The notes beneath the pieces are model-generated. The model had not been told where the DNA came from. It saw only the letters and a list, made by a program, of their open reading frames with translations, and searched no databases. From NCBI RefSeq assembly GCF_028610705.1, contig NZ_JAQQWT010000003.1, forward strand, positions 171,412 through 235,411: a stretch of DNA of 64,000 nt, in the 5' to 3' direction. The position numbers and the translations under genes were made by a program. Source of the stretch: Halalkalibacter alkalisediminis. GTDB lineage: Bacteria; Bacillota; Bacilli; Bacillales; Bacillaceae_D. This document shows, in pieces, positions 43,441 through 54,130 of the stretch. Position 1 is the first letter of the stretch; every line of letters starts with the position of its first letter.

Positions 43441-44017
43441 TCCCGGATTAGAAATCAGACAATTAACCTTCAAACCTAGTTAACCTATTTAAATAAGAAA
43501 GGTCCTACATCAATGATTATACCTCTTACATGAGCATAACCTGAGATATTTATCGAGTAGGAGACCTATTATTTAACAGATAGGAACCGACATTTATACA
43601 GCATTTGTCCAAGTTAACCAATGCTCATATCATTGATGGCAAATCATTACCTTCACTGATGGTCACTAAGCGACATAATCTTTCGTCATTACTACCGGAT
43701 AAAAAAAGCAATTCAGTCGAAACTGAATCGCTTTTTTATCCCTAGGGTGAAGATGAATGCGGCCACATCCATGCTTCCCTTACACCTTATGCATGTAGAA
43801 CTTAGATGTTTCAGATTTAATGCTTGTCTGAATTATCGTTTATCTTGTTTCCATACTTAATTCTTCGTTTGAAATACTTCATATTGATTACGACGAACTA
43901 GATCCTAAATAGTTCGATACATCAAAGGAGCCCTTTAACCGCCATTCAAGCATCAATTCGGTAACAGCCACAGGTTCAATCCTGAAATACATAGTATTTA
44001 ATGAATCACCCAAGTAA
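43441..44017. other. Gene-free interval with a bidirectional terminator
   Basis: GATAAAAAAAGC...CAGT pairs with ACTG...GCTTTTTTATC (43697-43742) and has T-rich arms for both directions. No intact gene is visible; short open stretches around 43580-43730 may be coding remnants but I recognise nothing in them. Confidence 0.5.
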
Positions 44018-45496
44018 TTATGTCTCTACAGATTGTACAAGCTCAATGAGATCTTTGTTTAATACTTCTAATTCTTTAAATCTATTACTCATTATTGTAA
44101 TGTACCCATTCTGCTCCTCTACCGATGCAAATACTTCTTCTACCATCGCAGTTGAATCGTCGGTCACTTTAGCGACAGATGAAAGCTCAGATGTTATGGT
44201 TTGAGACGACTTCTCAAGCTGTTTCACAAGGTGTTCTAATCCAATTGAAGATTGAACGACTCGTCCAATTTGACTCAGCACCCTTTCTAATTGTAATTCG
44301 GTTTCTTCCGTCTTCGCTTTGCTACTATTAATCAGTTTCTCACATCTGACAATTTCATTTGCTACCTTATCTGTTCTTTCTTCAATTACACTGAGGATGT
44401 CGGCTATCTGCTTTGTAGATTGTTGGGAATGTACCGCTAACTTTCTAACTTCATCAGCAACTACTGCAAACCCTCTACCATGTTCTCCGGCTCGTGCTGC
44501 TTCAATGGTAGCATTTAAAGCCAGTAAATTCGTTTGCTCTGCTATTTGATCAACTGCATGAAGGATCAAACCAATGTTTAGCGTTTGCTCTTGTAAGTCT
44601 TTCATGACTACAGTAGTTGAATTAACTACTTTTTGTACATCACTAACTTCTTGTGTTAACTTATTTAACGCCTGGTAGCTCGCCCTAGTCTCAGTTAAGC
44701 TTACTGAAGCAGCTTCATTCATTTCTGTTGCATGTTGAGAGACGTCCTTGACTGCTACATATTGCTTGGACATCTGTTCATTCATATCTGTTACGCTAGC
44801 CGCTTGATGTTCAACTCCTTTTGAAACTTCTTTAAACGTCTGTAAAAGCTGATTTGATATTGAACTAGTTACTTCAACATCTTGTTGAACATTTATAGAT
44901 ACATTACGAATAATTTTTGTCGAGTCTGTTACTTTCTCCAAGAGTTTCAACACATGTTGTTTTCCTTTTAAAGCTTCTAACGCTTGATTTTCAAACGCCA
45001 TTTTCATCTGTTCTCCGATTTTAGCTTGAGCTATTAGTATTGACGTTAATAAAACGACAAATATATTTAAAGAGATTAATACATCTGATTGTAAACCTAA
45101 GAACATCGTTTCATTTAAAGTAAGAAAAAAATAATTTGTTAATATAAGCCCAATTGCACCTGATAAGGCAATGACAAGATAATGATGATAGAGTGTGACA
45201 ATAGCTAAGCTAATATAAACCATTAAGTAGTTTGATAATTTAGGTGAAGTTAAACCCATAACAAGTATTAAAGTTCCAAAGGAAATTGCCACGATATAGG
45301 GAACTGTAGATGGAATCCATTGTTGATAACTTATTAACGTGATAACAACCGCTAATAGGATTCCTGTAATCAAATAAGCTAGAATTCCGGCCGTTGGAAC
45401 ACCGCTCGCAAAATTACTAGCCAGCCCTAAAACAAACATAAACCAGATTAATTTTGATAATAATTTATTTCGACTAATTATATTTTCTAATGACAT
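44018..45496 (-). CDS. Methyl-accepting chemotaxis protein without a large sensor domain
   Basis: The ATG at 45496 (MSLENIIS) follows GAGGAG by eight bases; 492 residues. Six or so membrane helices occupy about 12-180 with almost no extracellular loop. The rest is a cytoplasmic signalling coiled coil with the hairpin tip [20 protein letters not shown] and [17 protein letters not shown]. Sensing must occur in or near the membrane, as in receptors for membrane energy, ions or temperature. There is no HAMP motif that I can see. No chemotaxis genes are adjacent. Confidence 0.92.
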   Translation of the reverse strand: MSLENIISRNKLLSKLIWFMFVLGLASNFASGVPTAGILAYLITGILLAVVITLISYQQWIPSTVPYIVAISFGTLILVMGLTSPKLSNYLMVYISLAIVTLYHHYLVIALSGAIGLILTNYFFLTLNETMFLGLQSDVLISLNIFVVLLTSILIAQAKIGEQMKMAFENQALEALKGKQHVLKLLEKVTDSTKIIRNVSINVQQDVEVTSSISNQLLQTFKEVSKGVEHQAASVTDMNEQMSKQYVAVKDVSQHATEMNEAASVSLTETRASYQALNKLTQEVSDVQKVVNSTTVVMKDLQEQTLNIGLILHAVDQIAEQTNLLALNATIEAARAGEHGRGFAVVADEVRKLAVHSQQSTKQIADILSVIEERTDKVANEIVRCEKLINSSKAKTEETELQLERVLSQIGRVVQSSIGLEHLVKQLEKSSQTITSELSSVAKVTDDSTAMVEEVFASVEEQNGYITIMSNRFKELEVLNKDLIELVQSVET

Positions 45497-45611
45497 ATGA
45501 ACACTCCTCGTAAAAGTCTCGTCACGCAAGAATGAAAGCGTTTTATCACAATGTAGCATAACCTCTATCTCTTTCCAATCATGGACTTATCAGCTTTTAG
45601 CAGAAGATAAA

Positions 45612-45650
45612 AAAAGATTCAAAAAGTCTGCTTCCCTTTTTGAATCATAC
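45612..45650 (-). terminator. Terminator of the GGDEF-HEAT-GT2 cluster
   Basis: Minus strand GATTCAAAAAG, loop, CTTTTTGAATC, then TTTTTTT. Confidence 0.85.
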
Positions 45651-45672
45651 AATTTGGTTTCCTTGACTTAGA

Positions 45673-46048
45673 TTAACTAATTTTATCCTTTAGCAAGTCA
45701 CGAACGGTATCTATTAACTCCATTGGATTAAATGGCTTGATTAGATTAGAATCAGCACCACTATCTAGCATATCTTGCTTATCCTGTGCTTGCCCCTTTG
45801 CTGTTAACATTAATACTTTCTGATGGCTTGAAGAAGGATTTTTCCTTACTTTTTTTAGTACTTCAAGTCCAGTCAGTTTGGGCATCATATATTCGAGGAT
45901 GAGCAGGACTTAATTATTTTTCTTGAAGTTGCTCTAATGCCTCTACTCCATTAGTCGCTTCATCAATCTCAAACCCTTCATCCTCTAGAGTATCGACGAT
46001 CAACATTCGTAATACATCCTCATCATCCGTAATCAGCAATTTTCTCAT
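45673..46048 (-). pseudogene. CheY-like receiver gene, frameshifted
   Basis: ATG 46048 opens MRKLLITDDEDVLRMLIVDT...EALEQLQEK and stops; another frame resumes VLLILEYMMPKLTGLEVLKK...LTAKGQ...LIKPFNPMEL to 45673. Together they make a 125-residue receiver. The usual phospho-acceptor Asp before YMMP reads Glu (LILE), as well as the shift, so the phosphorelay function is lost. It lies 20 bases after the glycosyltransferase gene and was the last gene of that cluster. Confidence 0.8.
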
Positions 46049-46067
46049 TATTTTACTTTCCGTTCTA

Positions 46068-47480
46068 TTAATCGTCCTTTGAGATTCCTTTTCTAGTCAT
46101 AATCCCCCAGTCAGAACGCTTATTTATGGCATGCCAAATTCCTTCTAAGCGCCACCAAACGGTTAATGGGCGATACCAAAACATCTCCGTACTAGCATAA
46201 ACGAAAAGTGTGAGTAAATGTCTTTTCTTCGGATAACGCCTTAAGCTCCATTCTTCAAGCAGTACACCACACATCGATATATAACAACCATAGAACCACG
46301 TAACTAAAAGTAGAAGAAGACTAATTTCAATTGAGATAAATGAAAAGAAAAGTCCTAAAATAATGTATATATACGCTAATCCTTCCACGACAGCACCGAA
46401 AAGTTCAATAAATAAAAAATAAGGCATTGAGACAAGCCCAACTTTTCTGTACTTTGGATTCATTAACATATTTTTATGCGTGCGCAAAGTCTCAAACAGT
46501 CCTCGTTGCCATCGAGTCCTCTGTCTACTTAAAATCGAAATGGAGTCAGGTGCTTCAGTCCAGCAAACAGGGTCTGGAATATACTGAAGCTGTTTATCTG
46601 ATTTTTCTTCCACTATAAGCTTATGTAGACGAACGACTAGTTCCATATCTTCTCCAACCGTTCCTCGTTCATAACCTCCAGCTTTGATGACCCAAGATTT
46701 ATTGAATACTCCAAACGCACCTGAAATAATGAGAAGCAAGTTATAACGACTTAGACCAATTCGCCCTATGAGAAAAGCACGTAAATACTCAATGATTTGC
46801 ATAATGACAATGGGGTTGCGAGGAAGGCTTACAGTCATAACTTCTCCTTTTTCTACTACACAACCATTGGCAATCCGAACACTCCCACCTGTTGCAATTA
46901 CTTGTTCATTCGAATCAATTATGGGCTTCATTACTTTTAGAAGCGCATCTTGCTCAAGAAGTGAATCACCGTCAAGTGTGCAAATATAAGGAAAACGAGA
47001 AGTATTTATGCCAGCATTCAAAGCATCGGATTTACCCCCATTTACTTTATCTACTAAAAATAAGTTCTCAAAAAGAGTTGATTGATAAACCGTCTTGATT
47101 TCATTAGACGGAACCTGCTTTCGAATCGTTACAGTTGTAGCCGTCATCTGATAAGAGTTAATCATTTTTTCTAATGTTTGATCGGTTGAACCATCATTAA
47201 TGACAATAATCTCATATTCCTTATAATTCATACTTAGTAGTGAGCGGATACTACTTACAATCCCCGACTCTTCATTATAGGCAGGAACAAGAATTGAAAT
47301 TGGCTTAGTATCATCACTTATCAGTAGATCTTCATAAGGAACTTTTTTATTTAACCCTTTTTCTCTGCGCAAAACGAGAAAGGAAAAGATAAATAAGACT
47401 AAATAAAACAAAGATGCTCCTACCATATAAAGAAAAATCGCAAGGCCAAACCCATCGAAGATGCTATTCATTGTCAACAT
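46068..47480 (-). CDS. Processive family 2 glycosyltransferase
   Basis: About 470 residues. An N-terminal membrane helix, then a GT-A domain with VPAYNEESGIV, VINDGSTDQT, TLDGDSLLEQD, GEDMELVVR and the processive-enzyme signature RQRTRWQRG, followed by four C-terminal membrane helices. This is the layout of poly-N-acetylglucosamine, cellulose and hyaluronan synthases. The start is ambiguous (ATG 47480, TTG 47489); either overlaps the HEAT-repeat gene. With a diguanylate cyclase two genes upstream, a c-di-GMP-stimulated exopolysaccharide synthase is likely. The polymer is unknown. Confidence 0.9.
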   Translation of the reverse strand: MLTMNSIFDGFGLAIFLYMVGASLFYLVLFIFSFLVLRREKGLNKKVPYEDLLISDDTKPISILVPAYNEESGIVSSIRSLLSMNYKEYEIIVINDGSTDQTLEKMINSYQMTATTVTIRKQVPSNEIKTVYQSTLFENLFLVDKVNGGKSDALNAGINTSRFPYICTLDGDSLLEQDALLKVMKPIIDSNEQVIATGGSVRIANGCVVEKGEVMTVSLPRNPIVIMQIIEYLRAFLIGRIGLSRYNLLLIISGAFGVFNKSWVIKAGGYERGTVGEDMELVVRLHKLIVEEKSDKQLQYIPDPVCWTEAPDSISILSRQRTRWQRGLFETLRTHKNMLMNPKYRKVGLVSMPYFLFIELFGAVVEGLAYIYIILGLFFSFISIEISLLLLLVTWFYGCYISMCGVLLEEWSLRRYPKKRHLLTLFVYASTEMFWYRPLTVWWRLEGIWHAINKRSDWGIMTRKGISKDD

Positions 47481-48510
47481 TTTGTCCAACCGCCTCTCCT
47501 AACCATTGGTAAGCCGTATCTCTAGCAAATTTATCTTTACTTGTCTCATAGACAAACTCAAGAATAAATAAACCACTTTCATATCTAGCCAATGACTCTG
47601 CTGCTGCTTGCCTAACCCACCAGCTAGAATCAGATAAAAGTTTTACCAAAAGTTCACAATACCGTTGTAGTTTAAGTTTTCCAGCGATTCGTGCAAATAA
47701 CATACGCTCAACCCAATGATCAGACGATTGAAATTGAACCAATTCTTGTTCTTTTGAAGTTGCTCCAAATACAAAGATCGCTTTAAGTGCTCTGATGCGA
47801 ACTTCAGGTGAATCTGCCAAGAGCAATTCATCAAATAAAGAACTTAGTTTCAAGTCCTTAGATTCAATGGCCACATCTAATAAAGCGACTTGTACTCTTT
47901 CTGAAAGATCTGTTAAACAATTTTCAATTAGAAAGTGTAGAGGTTCAACTCCATATCTTCTAAAGCACTCTTTAAATAAGAAGTAAGGCCAATCGGGCGA
48001 ACCTTTAATTTGATCTAATAAGCGTTTATCATGAAGAGTGGCTAATGCGCGAATAATTTGATATTTCTCTGCTTCTGTTTGCTTTTTTGTTTCATATTCC
48101 AACCAAAGATCACCTCGAAGGACTTTCATTTCGAAATCTTCAATATAATATAAAACATTCATTCGCTCACTCCATGAACCTTTTCTTAATTTCTTGCGAT
48201 ACAAAACCGATAACTCATCACTTGCTACTTGCTTTAAAGCTGAACTAGTTTCCTGATCATTAAATAATTGGATATAATGACTAATGATTTCTTGTAGCAC
48301 TTCATAAAACAAAAAAGATCTTTTAACGGAACTTGGAATCCCTTCACGTTTATTCCTAGCAATCTCTTCAATTAATAAGGTTACCTCTTTCTCTAACTCC
48401 ATTTTCCTAATTTGTTTACGCTGATGGTAGTTTTTGCGAATCAACAAATAAATGAGGAGTGTAATGTTCAGAAGGAACAATATCATAATCAACGAAATTA
48501 AATATGTCAT
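47464..48510 (-). CDS. Membrane-anchored HEAT-repeat protein
   Basis: 348 residues. One N-terminal membrane helix (about 3-23: LISLIMILFLLNITLLIYLL) is followed by an all-helical cytoplasmic region with HEAT-type repeats such as LFDELLLADSPEVRIRALKA and LLSDSSWWVRQAAAESLARY. HEAT repeats are protein-binding scaffolds, so it may dock the glycosyltransferase to the signalling protein. Its stop overlaps the glycosyltransferase start; the GGDEF gene ends 20 bases upstream. Confidence 0.85.
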   Translation of the reverse strand: MTYLISLIMILFLLNITLLIYLLIRKNYHQRKQIRKMELEKEVTLLIEEIARNKREGIPSSVKRSFLFYEVLQEIISHYIQLFNDQETSSALKQVASDELSVLYRKKLRKGSWSERMNVLYYIEDFEMKVLRGDLWLEYETKKQTEAEKYQIIRALATLHDKRLLDQIKGSPDWPYFLFKECFRRYGVEPLHFLIENCLTDLSERVQVALLDVAIESKDLKLSSLFDELLLADSPEVRIRALKAIFVFGATSKEQELVQFQSSDHWVERMLFARIAGKLKLQRYCELLVKLLSDSSWWVRQAAAESLARYESGLFILEFVYETSKDKFARDTAYQWLGEAVGQNVDNE

Positions 48511-48529
48511 CGTCTCCTCCTCCTAGTAC

Positions 48530-50137
48530 TTATATGATTGACCGATAGATCAATCTTTTTATCCTAGCTAATAATTCATCTAATTTAAATGGTTTTGTGA
48601 CATAGTCATCAGCCCCAAGATCTAATGCCCTCACGATTTCTTTTTCATTGGTTCTTCCGGTTAACATCATAATGACGACTTTACCTTGTGGATACTTTTC
48701 TCGAATTTTCGCCACCAGTTCTAGCCCATCCATTCGAGGCATAATCCGATCCAAAATAATAATATGGCGTTCTCTTGGTTTGTACCAATCTGATGCTAAG
48801 AAAGATTCCCCTTCCCGAAAACTTTCAGTATGAATCGCAACACCTTTTACCTTTAAGGACTGAATGTTATCGGTTAAAACTTGGCGTATAATTCGATCAT
48901 CATCCACAATATAGATATGAACCTGATTATGAATCTTTTTAATCGTAGAATCTTGATAAACAGCTACTTGATTTCGTCCATTCCCTTTCGCTTCATACAA
49001 GGCTTGATCCGCTTCTTCCATCAATGGTTGAAGGCTTTGAGTCTGTTCTATCATTTCCGTTAAGCCAGCTGAAAATGTAACCTGAAAACTCTGCTCCGCT
49101 TCATGAAAAACAATATCGTGAAAACCTTCTAAAAATCGGTTTAACGTTTTTAGAGCCTGATCTTTGGTAGTGTGAGGGAATAACATCAGAAATTCTTCTC
49201 CCCCTAAACGGAAGACCATATCAAGTTTACGTTTCGATTGATTTAAGTAATGCACAAACTCTGCTAAAATTCGATCACCAACGGGATGACCATACGTATC
49301 ATTCACTTGCTTAAAATGGTCTAAATCGAGTAAAGCTACAGAAAAGTGTTCTCCATATCGATGATACGTTTCAATTAAACGTTTTGCTTCTATATCTAAG
49401 AATCGTCGTGAAAAAGCTCCCGTCAATTCATCAATCATTACAGAATTTTGGATACCCATTCTTGTATCGAGTCTGTTCTTTAAGCGTACAAGAAACTCAT
49501 CTTGCTGAAGGGGTTTCAGAAAATAATCCGTTACTCCCTTTCGATAAGCTTCTAATATAACTGCTGGGTCATCTTCAGCACTAACCATCATAACCGGAAT
49601 AAATTCATTTTTTGCTTTGATTAATAGCTGTTCTAATAATGCAAATGACTGAACTCCTGGAATAACAAAATCGAGAATCACGCAATCAGGGCGTTGATTC
49701 ATGTATAACTGAAGCCCTTTTTCTGCAGTCAATGCTGCAAGTACCACATATCCCTCTTGTTCTAACAGTCTCTTTGTGAAGTTGACGAAATCATGATCAT
49801 CATCAATCAACAAAACCAGTGGTTTGAACCCTTCGGTTACGACTGTTATATTCACTTGTTCTGTTTCTTCTTTTACTTCTTGTTCACTGGAGGGGAACTT
49901 AACTAGCATCGGAAGTAACTCGTCATATGTCCAACCATTTTCTTTACCTGCATCCTTCACTACTTCAAGCTGTGCCTTTGCTGCATCCGCATATTCATGT
50001 AGACCAATAGTCGCCCCAGTTCCGACCACAGTGTGGAAAAATCTTACAACTGCTGTTTGTGAAACCATCTTTTCACTTTTCCATTTATCAATCGTTTCCG
50101 TCATACGCTCGATAAATTTCTTTTGATAACGTTCCAT
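48530..50137 (-). CDS. Hpt-REC-GGDEF-REC diguanylate cyclase
   Basis: 535 residues. An Hpt-like helical domain (about 25-70: RFFHTVVGTGATIGLHEYAD with the phospho-His) leads into a receiver (about 105-220, LVLLIDDDHD, CVILDFVIPG), an active GGDEF domain (about 240-400, RLGGEEFLMLF) and a second receiver (about 415-530, IYIVDDDR, IIILDRIMPRMDG, KPF). RKLD five residues ahead of GGEEF is an intact inhibitory I-site. It should make c-di-GMP under phosphorelay control and drive the adjacent glycosyltransferase. It heads the cluster. Confidence 0.93.
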   Translation of the reverse strand: MERYQKKFIERMTETIDKWKSEKMVSQTAVVRFFHTVVGTGATIGLHEYADAAKAQLEVVKDAGKENGWTYDELLPMLVKFPSSEQEVKEETEQVNITVVTEGFKPLVLLIDDDHDFVNFTKRLLEQEGYVVLAALTAEKGLQLYMNQRPDCVILDFVIPGVQSFALLEQLLIKAKNEFIPVMMVSAEDDPAVILEAYRKGVTDYFLKPLQQDEFLVRLKNRLDTRMGIQNSVMIDELTGAFSRRFLDIEAKRLIETYHRYGEHFSVALLDLDHFKQVNDTYGHPVGDRILAEFVHYLNQSKRKLDMVFRLGGEEFLMLFPHTTKDQALKTLNRFLEGFHDIVFHEAEQSFQVTFSAGLTEMIEQTQSLQPLMEEADQALYEAKGNGRNQVAVYQDSTIKKIHNQVHIYIVDDDRIIRQVLTDNIQSLKVKGVAIHTESFREGESFLASDWYKPRERHIIILDRIMPRMDGLELVAKIREKYPQGKVVIMMLTGRTNEKEIVRALDLGADDYVTKPFKLDELLARIKRLIYRSII

Positions 50138-50485
50138 AAGCCTCTCCTTTTAAAACTCACTAGAAACAACTATATATGTATGATCATTATAGAGGAGTTT
50201 CTACATAATTCGATAATTTTTTCAAAAATAATAGCTTATGGCTAATAATTAAATCCTTATGATTCTCTTACAGAAATACTTTAGTTCGTGAATCCTTAGA
50301 AGATGGAGTCTGGTTGTTTTGTTGTGGGGTGATAAGCTAAAATGAGAAAAAACGAGGTGGAGTTGCTGAACGTGTCTGTCTCCTGAAATGCTTTCACCTG
50401 GTCATCAACTATGATGTTTTACTGATTGGTAATGACCTTCCCCTCATCGATTAAGGAGAGGGGCCATGTCAAACAACTTATTCTC
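50138..50485. other. Gene-free interval upstream of the GGDEF gene
   Basis: No coding sequence recognised. A CCCCTC...GAGGGG hairpin lies at about 50441-50464. The GGDEF promoter probably lies near 50160-50220. Confidence 0.4.
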
Positions 50486-51381
50486 CTATTTGTTAATTAA
50501 CTCTTTCCGGTCTACCATTTGTGGAGGCTCTTCCAACCATCCATGCTTAACCATCAGCTTTGCTCCATCAGTTGCATAATCAAAGATATCTTTAGCAGCT
50601 AATACGACAACTGGTGGAATGTCATTCCGCAAACTAAAACTTGTGCCAAATGCATTACTACCTAAAGAAAAACTACATAATAAGCTCGTACAATACATCA
50701 TTATCTTATCAGAAAAAGGGGGCGTTACAGATGAAGTAATCGTTCCACTTCAAGAGCTGGAACGGAATGGGCAAATCCCATGATCAAATTAGCTCCTACA
50801 ATATTGCTTTCAACAGCATGATAAAGATAAGCCACTTCTACCGCATTTAAAGTACGTTTGTCGCCCACTAATTTTATCCCTTTTAAGTAATCTTGATTGG
50901 TAGCAAACTCTACTTCATTAGGCATCGTCATATGTGGTGGTTTAACTAGCGTTCTTCTTCTTAACAGAAATTCCGTACATTGGTCAAAATATTTCTGTGT
51001 CATAGATGTTAGATCCCGATATAATTTAACGATGTCCTCTCTGTAAGCCATACAAGTATGAAGTGCATGCATCCCATACTAACGGCTTTCATAATGCGGA
51101 TAAAATCGATATCGAAATCTTGTTCGTACAAATTTGGTGCGTTAATAGGACATCAGACTTCGTATACCCAACTGGTACCACCACACCATCTTCCTCAAAT
51201 ATAACGGTTAATTCTATAAACACCTCAACTTCTTTCTGCAAATTAGTCATGATCTCCAAGCATCTGTATCTACAGACTTATTAATAAAGTAATCCAGTAT
51301 CCTAGATAACATCGTATTTTGTTGATATGCCATCCATAATGTACCTAGTTCTGATGATGAGAAAGCCTGCTTAATCGACAT
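50486..51381 (-). pseudogene. DUF3231 family gene (spore-coat-like), multiply disrupted
   Basis: From ATG 51381 (GGAGG upstream) the minus strand encodes SIKQAFSSSELGTLWMAYQQ...DYFINK and stops; a second frame gives KEVEVFIELTVIFEEDGVVV; a third (51072-50725) gives MAYREDIVKLYRDLTSMTQK...LKGIKLVGDKRTLNAVEVAYL; a last piece (50701-50486) gives YATDGAKLMVKHGWLEEPPQ. All match the order of DUF3231 proteins (about 330 residues). At least three frameshifts or deletions make it a pseudogene. Confidence 0.85.
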
Positions 51382-51530
51382 ATTCATTACCTCCGCAAGT
51401 TTATTCCTTCATATTGTTCCCTTCTTAGCAAAAAACTCATTCGACCATATTTAGTAAATTTGTATGTTTTGCTTCCATTTGAAAAACATAAATAAAGCAT
51501 ATGTGTTTAGATTAAACTGTGAGGTCTCAA

Positions 51531-51990
51531 ATGAATAACCTAATTAAATCTTTGCTTATTATACTTTCCATGTTTCAAGTCGCTTTTCCAACGATTGAAA
51601 GTGAAAAGAAATTGGGAACTAAAATCATGAGGATTCCCACCGTAACTACAAAGGAACAATCCATTACACAAGCGTTAACACTTGACATTGGCTTTCGACA
51701 TTTCACAATTTTGATTCGGGAGATAAAAAAGGTTAACGACCTGAAAGGGTTAATGATACGAACAATGGAAAGCACTTGGGGCAAAACCGACACCAATGGC
51801 CTTTACAGAGCTTTTTACCGGCTTACAGCAAGGAGTTTTCGATGGCCAAGAAAATCCTATTTCCATGATAGTTACTAATCGTTTATATGAAGTTCAGCCG
51901 TACATTACTCTAACTGGACATGTTTATAGCGCAAATCCATTTATTGTAAAAAAAAACGTTTTGGGCTTTGAAATTTCCTCCCCATGTCCA
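51531..51990 (+). pseudogene. DctP-type TRAP substrate-binding protein remnant
   Basis: ATG 51531 starts a signal-peptide-like NNLIKSLLIILSMFQVAF. Later VNDLKGLMIRTMEST and, in another frame, MAFTELFTGLQQGVFDGQEN followed by YEVQPYITLTGHVYSANPFI match the middle of DctP-family proteins. Most of the ligand-binding domain and the C-terminus are missing. It is unrelated in sequence to the TAXI protein at the left edge. Confidence 0.8.
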
Positions 51991-51991
51991 T

Positions 51992-52022
51992 AAAAAGAAC
52001 CGACACTTAGTCGGTTCTTTTC
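51992..52022. terminator. Terminator of asnB (bidirectional)
   Basis: AAAAGAACCGAC, five-base loop, GTCGGTTCTTTT; T runs on both strands. Confidence 0.88.
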
Positions 52023-52028
52023 CTTTTA

Positions 52029-53876
52029 TTACTCTTTAATTTTCACATTATACTTTGTTAACCAGTAGTCCATTTGAATAAAATGAGCTAAAAGTTGAGG
52101 TCCAGCCATCAACTGTCCGAAATACGGCTGTCCTGTTGGGAACCCACCTGACTCTGCCATTTCCTGTAAAGCAGCTTTGTTTATGAATTCAAAAATAGGT
52201 GCATCCTTTTGTGCAAGAACCTCTTGCATTCCTTTTTGAACAGCAGCCGTATATTTAGGATGGTGCGTTTTGGGATAAGGACTTTTCTTGCGATAAAGAA
52301 TGTCATGTGGTAAAAGTCCTTCTAATGCTTTCCGAAGAATTCCTTTTTCCCGTCCATCTAGTTGCTTCATTTCCCATGGAATATTCCAAACATATTCAAC
52401 AAGCCGATGGTCTGAAAATGGAACACGAACTTCTAAACTTGCACCCATACTCATCCGATCCTTGCGATCTAAGAGATTCGTCATAAACCAAATAATATTT
52501 AAGTAAGAAATCTCTCTTCTTCTCGCTTCTTCAGGTGTGTCTCCATCCAAACGTGGAGTTTCAGCAATCGTTTCTTTATAACGATCATAAACATACTGTT
52601 TTAACTTTAATTTTGGTTTCCATTTATCATTTAGAAGATTTTCACGTTCATCGATTGACCTCATCCAAGGAAAGCCATCATAATTCATGATTTCCGGCTT
52701 ATGGAACCAAGGGTACCCTCCAAAAATTTCATCCGCACATTCGCCAGATAATCCTACTGTCACATCCTGCTTGATCTCATGACAAAACCAGAGTAAGGAT
52801 GAATCAATATCGGCCATGCCAGGCAAGTCTCGGACATCTACAGCTTCCTTTAAACGATTAGCCAACTCATCAATTGAAATGATTTTATTATGATGCTCCG
52901 TTCCAAGCGCATCAGAAACTACTTTCACCCAAGGCGCATCCGAATTGGGCTGAAAATCATTTGCTTTAAAATATTTATCATTTTCGTCGTAATCAATTGA
53001 GTAGCTCTTAATTGGGCCTTTCCCTTCTTTTTCGTATACCTTAGCAGCAAAAGCCGTTAACGCACTTGAATCTACTCCACCAGACAGAAACATACCAACA
53101 GGGACATCAGCAAATAACTGGCGTTCTACGGCGTCCCCTAATAAGGAACGTACATTTTCTGCTGTCTCTTCAACCGTTTGATCATGCTTTTTGCTTTTTA
53201 ATGTCCAATATCGACTAATTTTTGCACCATTCCGATCGTAAATAAGCATATGGGCCGGTCTTAATTCATGAATATCATCATATACTCCATGACCTGGAGT
53301 TCGTGATGGTGCTAGACCCATAATCTCAGCAAGACCTTCTGTTTTCACAATCGGTTCAATTTCTTGATGGGCTAACAAAGCCTTTAGCTCAGATCCAAAA
53401 ATTAGGAAACCGTTTCGAACAGTATAAAACAGTGGCTTCACACCTAGACGATCACGCGCCATAAACAGACTTTCATCCTTATCGTTCCAGATGGCAAAGG
53501 CAAAAATTCCATTAAACTTTTCGAGTGCTTGATACCCCCACTCAATATACGATTTTAATAATACTTCAGTATCTGAATGCCCTTTAAAGTCATGACCACG
53601 AGCAAGGAGTTCTTTCCGAATGTCCTCTGTATTATATAGCTCGCCGTTATAAACCAACGTGTAGGTTTTACCCTTGTAAGTACGACTCATCGGTTGAACA
53701 CCATTTTCAGGATCAACAACCACTAAGCGCGCATGACCAAAAGCAGCATGCGTTGAAGTCCACACATTTAAGTCATCTGGTCCACGCCGGTTTAATGTTT
53801 CTGCCATTTTCTTCACTTGTTTCTCTTCTTTTCTTAAGTCTTGACGCCAATCAATCCACCCTGTAATTCCACACAT
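52029..53876 (-). CDS. asnB: Glutamine-hydrolysing asparagine synthase (AsnO-like)
   Basis: 615 residues. The N-terminal class II amidotransferase begins MCGITGW (Cys2 nucleophile) with RGPDDLNVW and YNGELYNTEDIRKEL. The synthase domain has the PP-loop VGMFLSGGVDSSAL and GLSGECADEIFGGYPWF. The length equals B. subtilis AsnO (614), the sporulation-linked paralogue. It makes asparagine from aspartate, glutamine and ATP. GGGG precedes the ATG. No T-box was seen upstream. Confidence 0.95.
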   Translation of the reverse strand: MCGITGWIDWRQDLRKEEKQVKKMAETLNRRGPDDLNVWTSTHAAFGHARLVVVDPENGVQPMSRTYKGKTYTLVYNGELYNTEDIRKELLARGHDFKGHSDTEVLLKSYIEWGYQALEKFNGIFAFAIWNDKDESLFMARDRLGVKPLFYTVRNGFLIFGSELKALLAHQEIEPIVKTEGLAEIMGLAPSRTPGHGVYDDIHELRPAHMLIYDRNGAKISRYWTLKSKKHDQTVEETAENVRSLLGDAVERQLFADVPVGMFLSGGVDSSALTAFAAKVYEKEGKGPIKSYSIDYDENDKYFKANDFQPNSDAPWVKVVSDALGTEHHNKIISIDELANRLKEAVDVRDLPGMADIDSSLLWFCHEIKQDVTVGLSGECADEIFGGYPWFHKPEIMNYDGFPWMRSIDERENLLNDKWKPKLKLKQYVYDRYKETIAETPRLDGDTPEEARRREISYLNIIWFMTNLLDRKDRMSMGASLEVRVPFSDHRLVEYVWNIPWEMKQLDGREKGILRKALEGLLPHDILYRKKSPYPKTHHPKYTAAVQKGMQEVLAQKDAPIFEFINKAALQEMAESGGFPTGQPYFGQLMAGPQLLAHFIQMDYWLTKYNVKIKE

Positions 53877-54130
53877 GTATTCATCAGCCCCTTTTGGGAA
53901 GTTTTTCTGTAAGAGTAAGTCATTAGAACTTAACTCTGTTGTCTACTCTCTCAATGCCCCATGCTAGGCTCTATACCCATAAGCTATCCTATTCAAAAAT
54001 TAGGCAGATGTGATGTTTTTTTATTACCTATTTGATTTAGTAAAGATGTAATGAGAAGGTCATAATCTTTACAATAGTTAATAATCGTAAGAATAGTAGT
54101 GAGTTAATCTTTTTAATAAGGAGGTTTACC

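Noticed and set aside
44001-44549. Plus-strand open frames within the chemoreceptor gene
   Set aside because: Antisense shadows of the conserved MCP signalling domain.
53877-54130. T-box ahead of asnB
   Set aside because: No GGTGGNACCGCG-type sequence or terminator in the divergent interval.
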